A DNA stretch of 64,000 nt from Crotophaga sulcirostris (lineage: Eukaryota > Chordata > Aves > Cuculiformes > Crotophagidae), in the NCBI GenBank assembly GCA_013397455.1, contig VYZB01000195.1, forward strand, positions 1,316,775-1,380,774, given 5' to 3'. Both the position numbers and the translations under genes were made by a program. The stretch's first letter is position 1; every line of letters starts with the position of its first letter. The notes below the pieces were generated by a model, which worked only from the letters and a program-made list of their open reading frames with translations, ran no database searches and was not told where the DNA came from. Shown here one piece after another: positions 23,480-64,000 of this stretch.

Positions 23480-23815
23480 AGCTTTTAAACCTCTGCAGGG
23501 ATGGGGACTCCACCACTGCCCTTGGCAGCCTCTGTCAGTGCTTGAAAACCCTTTCAGTGAAGGAATATTTCCCAATATCCAATCGAAACCTCCCCTGGCA
23601 CAATTTGAGGCCATTTCCTCTCATCCTATCTTTATTCCTTGGGAGAAGAGATGAGCACCGACCTCGCTCCAGCCTCCTTTCCAGGAGCCGCAGAAAATGA
23701 TGAGGTCTCCCCTTAGCCTCCTCTTCTCCAGGCTAAACAGCCCTACGTCCTTCAGCTGTTCTCAGAACCCCTGGGCTCCAGATCCTACCCAGCTCCATTC
23801 CCTTCTACAGATGTG
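23480..23815 (-). mobile_element. CR1 fragment, internal 3' region
   Basis: Blocks CTGCAGGGATGGGGACTCC, CCTCCTCTTCTCCAGGC and GTGCTCCAGCCCCTCC in reverse orientation. Confidence 0.8.
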
Positions 23816-23839
23816 CTCCAGCCCCTCCAAGTCATTCTT

Positions 23840-23907
23840 GGAATCATAGAATCGTTTGGTTGGAAAAGACCTTTGAGATCATTGAGTCCAACCATACCTG
23901 CTGATCT
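23840..23907 (-). mobile_element. CR1 3' tip
   Basis: ggaatcatagaatcgtttgg, then AAAAGACCTTTGAGATCATT, the reversed terminal 65 bp of a CR1. It is broken by the following plus-strand copy. Confidence 0.8.
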
Positions 23908-24350
23908 GAAGCTACTGGAGTGTGTCCAGAGGAGGGCATGGAGTTGGTGAAGGGGTTGGAGGGGAAGTGTGTGAGGAGAAACTGAAGTCACTGGGTCTGT
24001 TCAGCCTGGAGGAGACTGAGGGGAGACCTCATCGTGCTCTACAGCTTCCTCACAAGGGGAGGAGGAGGAGCAGCGCTGAGCTCTTCTCTCTCGACCCGAG
24101 GGAACGGCAGAAAGATGTGCTGGGGAGGGTTAGGTTGGACATTAGGAAAAGGTTCTTCCCTCAGAGGGTGGTGGAGCGCTGGGAAGCAGTCACAGCCCCA
24201 AGCCTGACAATATTGCAGAAGCATTCGGCCAACGCCCTCAGCCACACGGTGGGAATGTTGGGGTTGTTCTGTGCAGGGACAGGAGCTGGACTCGATGATC
24301 CTTGTGGGTCCCTTCCAGCTCAGGGCATTCTACGGTTCTCTGATATTCTG
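23908..24350 (+). mobile_element. CR1 3' fragment
   Basis: Begins near GTGTGTCCAGAGGAGGGC, includes GGTTAGGTTGGACATTAGG and TCGATGATCCTTGTGGGTCC, and ends in a decayed tail (attctacggttctctgatattctg). It sits just upstream of the RTEL1 promoter and abuts an opposite-strand CR1. Confidence 0.85.
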
Positions 24351-24486
24351 TCCCCAGCTTTTGTTTCATTACACGATTGACGGGAATCGTTCCGTCACGC
24401 CCCCAGTGCTGAAATAAAGCATGCTGCTTTCTAAAACTCCAAAGCGAGTCTCAGGGAGTTTATTTGCCGGCATTTTCGATATCATG
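24351..24486 (+). mobile_element. Possible LTR remnant (R/U5-like)
   Basis: An AATAAA (24413-24418) followed by gcatgctgctttctaaaactc and later gggagtttatttgccggc has the look of the polyadenylation end of an avian endogenous retrovirus LTR. No coding part is present. This rests on recalled resemblance only. Confidence 0.25.
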
Positions 24487-24584
24487 CCCGCCGCAGCCCC
24501 TCAGAAATCGCCGCCGCGCGCCCCGACACCTCAAGGTGCCTCCGGGGCCCAGGCCCCGCCCCGTTCCCCTGGCAACGCCACAAC

Positions 24585-24594
24585 TCTCGCGAGA
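24585..24594. promoter_or_regulatory. TCTCGCGAGA palindromic core-promoter element
   Basis: An exact 10-bp palindrome. This motif is known from TATA-less CpG-island promoters of housekeeping genes in vertebrates, where it sits close to the transcription start. Confidence 0.75.
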
Positions 24595-24618
24595 ACGCGC
24601 GCCGGAACTTACGCGCTG

Positions 24619-24651
24619 CACGTGACGAGAGGCGGGGCGTGGATCACGTGA
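24619..24651. promoter_or_regulatory. Two CACGTG E-boxes around a GC box
   Basis: CACGTG at 24619-24624 and TCACGTGA at 24644-24651, 26 bp apart, with GGCGGGGC between them. These are candidate bHLH-ZIP (USF/MYC/MiT-type) sites in the RTEL1 promoter. Confidence 0.55.
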
Positions 24652-25044
24652 TACAGGCGCGGGGATTCCGAACGGTGGGGCAGGAGGTGCGGGTGGTGGT
24701 GGCGGTGGGGTCGAGCACGGGGATCGGCGCACGGAACGGAGCGGGAACCAGAGCTGAAGGGGACCTGGAGCCCCGGGACCGGAGGGGAAGAGAGGGTTAC
24801 TGGGAATGGGGAGGGGCCAGGAGCGAGAACCGGAGCGGGAAAGGGGGAGTGGATCCCGGGAACGGGAGCTGGCGCAGGAACCGGAGCAGGAGGGGGCCGG
24901 GAGCCGGAGGGGGTGGTGGGTATCGGAAAAGGGGTCCTGGGCCGGGAAGGGGCCAGGGACCGGGACCGGAGCGAGGAAGAGGAGGTGGGTCCCGGGAGCG
25001 GGTCCCGGAGCGGGGACTGGAGCAGGAACCGGAGCAGGAGGGGG

Positions 25045-25060
25045 NNNNNNNNNNNNNNNN
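25045..25060. other. Assembly gap, 16 N
   Basis: A small N run inside the G-rich minisatellite. The copy number there is therefore unreliable. Confidence 1.
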
Positions 25061-25165
25061 GGAGGGGGCCGGGAGCCGGAGGGGGTGGTGGGTAGCGGGG
25101 GAGGGGTCCTGGGCCGGGAAGGGGCCAGGGACCGGGACCGGAGCGAGGAAGGGGGGGTGGGTCCC

Positions 25166-25187
25166 GGGGGGGGGGGGGGGGGGGGGG
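25166..25187 (+). repeat. Poly-G tract, 22 G
   Basis: Twenty-two consecutive G on the coding strand, enough by itself to form an intramolecular G-quadruplex. The length may be a sequencing approximation. Confidence 0.9.
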
Positions 25188-25696
25188 TGTAGAGCCGGAA
25201 GGGGGTCCCGGGAACAAGGGTCAGGAACGAGGGAGTTGGGGCTCGGAGCTGGAGGGGTGCTGGAGTCCCGGGAGCGGGGAACGCTGGGAGAGGGGGACTG
25301 GAATCCAGGGAACGACCTCCCGGGAGCAGGAGGGGGGGCAAAGGGGAGGGACCTGAAGCGGGGTCCCGGAGTGGGGACTGGAGCAGGAGGGGGCCTGGAG
25401 CCCTGTGAGGGAGGGTCCCGGCAACGGGGACCTGGAATGGGAAAGGGTGGGGGCTGTCCTAAGGAAGGAAAGGGGGATCCAGGGAACGGGGGCTGGGGCA
25501 GACAGGGGGTCCCAAGGCCACGGAGCCTCCAGCCGGGGCTACTGGTCCTGTCGTGGAGCTGTGGCAAAAGTGCAGCTTTTTTTCCCTTGGCATTCATTCA
25601 TGCAAATGAAATCCCCCGGTGTTTGTCCTGGCCATACGGCCATGAGTGATGGGGCACACACAAACCTCTGCTCCCCTGCAGGGTCCACCTGGGAAG

Positions 25697-64000
<38,304 letters not shown>

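Larger units (their letters stand above)
19921..24350. other. STMN3-RTEL1 divergent intergenic region
   Basis: About 4.5 kb between the two promoters. Apart from CR1 pieces at 20.93-21.13, 23.48-23.91 and 23.91-24.35 kb I see no exon. Frames up to 176 codons are without support. Confidence 0.7.
24460..25440. promoter_or_regulatory. RTEL1: CpG island and RTEL1 promoter
   Basis: Dense CpG and GC-rich sequence upstream of the first coding exon of RTEL1, in contrast to AT-richer flanks. It carries the TCTCGCGAGA palindrome, a GC box at 24631-24638 and two CACGTG boxes. The noncoding first exon of RTEL1 should start here; a possible donor lies near 24.69 kb. Confidence 0.7.
24760..25440 (+). repeat. 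G-rich minisatellite in the RTEL1 5' region
   Basis: Degenerate GGGACC/GGAGC/GGGG units on the plus strand. A larger unit repeats with a spacing of about 172 bp (24889 versus 25061, across the N gap), sharing ggagggggccgggagccgg and gggtcctgggccgggaagg. Long open frames over it on both strands are compositional. Confidence 0.85.

Noticed and set aside
24460..25649. Overlapping long open frames of 200-336 codons on both strands near 24.5-25.6 kb
   Set aside because: They are built from Gly/Arg/Pro/Ser codons over the G-rich minisatellite and even cross the N gap. GC-rich repeats lack stops by composition; there is no family signal.

Overview
The window reads as a nuclear genome segment from a bird, and I found no prokaryotic or viral gene system in it. 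Protein-coding exons are short, split by GT-AG introns, and spell out two vertebrate genes almost residue for residue. The dispersed repeats are avian CR1 LINE fragments, recognised by 3' tails of the attctatg type and by a recurring motif of the catagaatcatggaatgg type on the opposite strand. Two assembly gaps are present, 454 N at 13387-13840 and 16 N at 25045-25060.

Layout: positions 1-8.6 kb hold no convincing protein-coding exon. They contain a possible poly(A) site of an unseen plus-strand neighbour, two CR1 copies, and sequence downstream of STMN3, part of which is its 3' UTR. STMN3 (stathmin-like 3, SCLIP) lies on the minus strand. Its five coding exons run from the ATG at 19751 to the stop at 8605 and encode exactly 180 residues. 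Its 8.8 kb first intron holds the larger gap and, on the same strand, an unexplained open reading frame (about 16574-16995) that resembles a C1q/TNF-type beta-sandwich domain.

From about 19.9 to 24.4 kb is the intergenic region between the divergent STMN3 and RTEL1, with several CR1 pieces and a possible old LTR end. A CpG-rich promoter follows (24.46-25.4 kb) with a TCTCGCGAGA palindrome and two CACGTG boxes, then a G-rich minisatellite. RTEL1 (regulator of telomere elongation helicase 1) runs on the plus strand from its ATG at 25697 to the right edge. Thirty coding exons and the first 14 bases of exon 31 can be placed with intact phase. They cover the whole XPD-like Fe-S helicase core and the first harmonin-like domain, 1,049 residues in all; the rest lies beyond the window. 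STMN3 and RTEL1 are divergent neighbours in human too, so this is conserved synteny.

RTEL1 introns carry about twenty CR1 fragments, some as inverted pairs. STMN3 is a neuronal, Golgi-anchored tubulin-binding protein; RTEL1 acts in the nucleus on T-loops, D-loops and G-quadruplexes. Their link here is positional, with no sign of a shared pathway. The best leads are the C1q/TNF-like frame inside STMN3, the G-quadruplex-prone tract in the first intron of a G4-resolving helicase, a possible poison exon near the right end, and CR1 copies with inverted structure.
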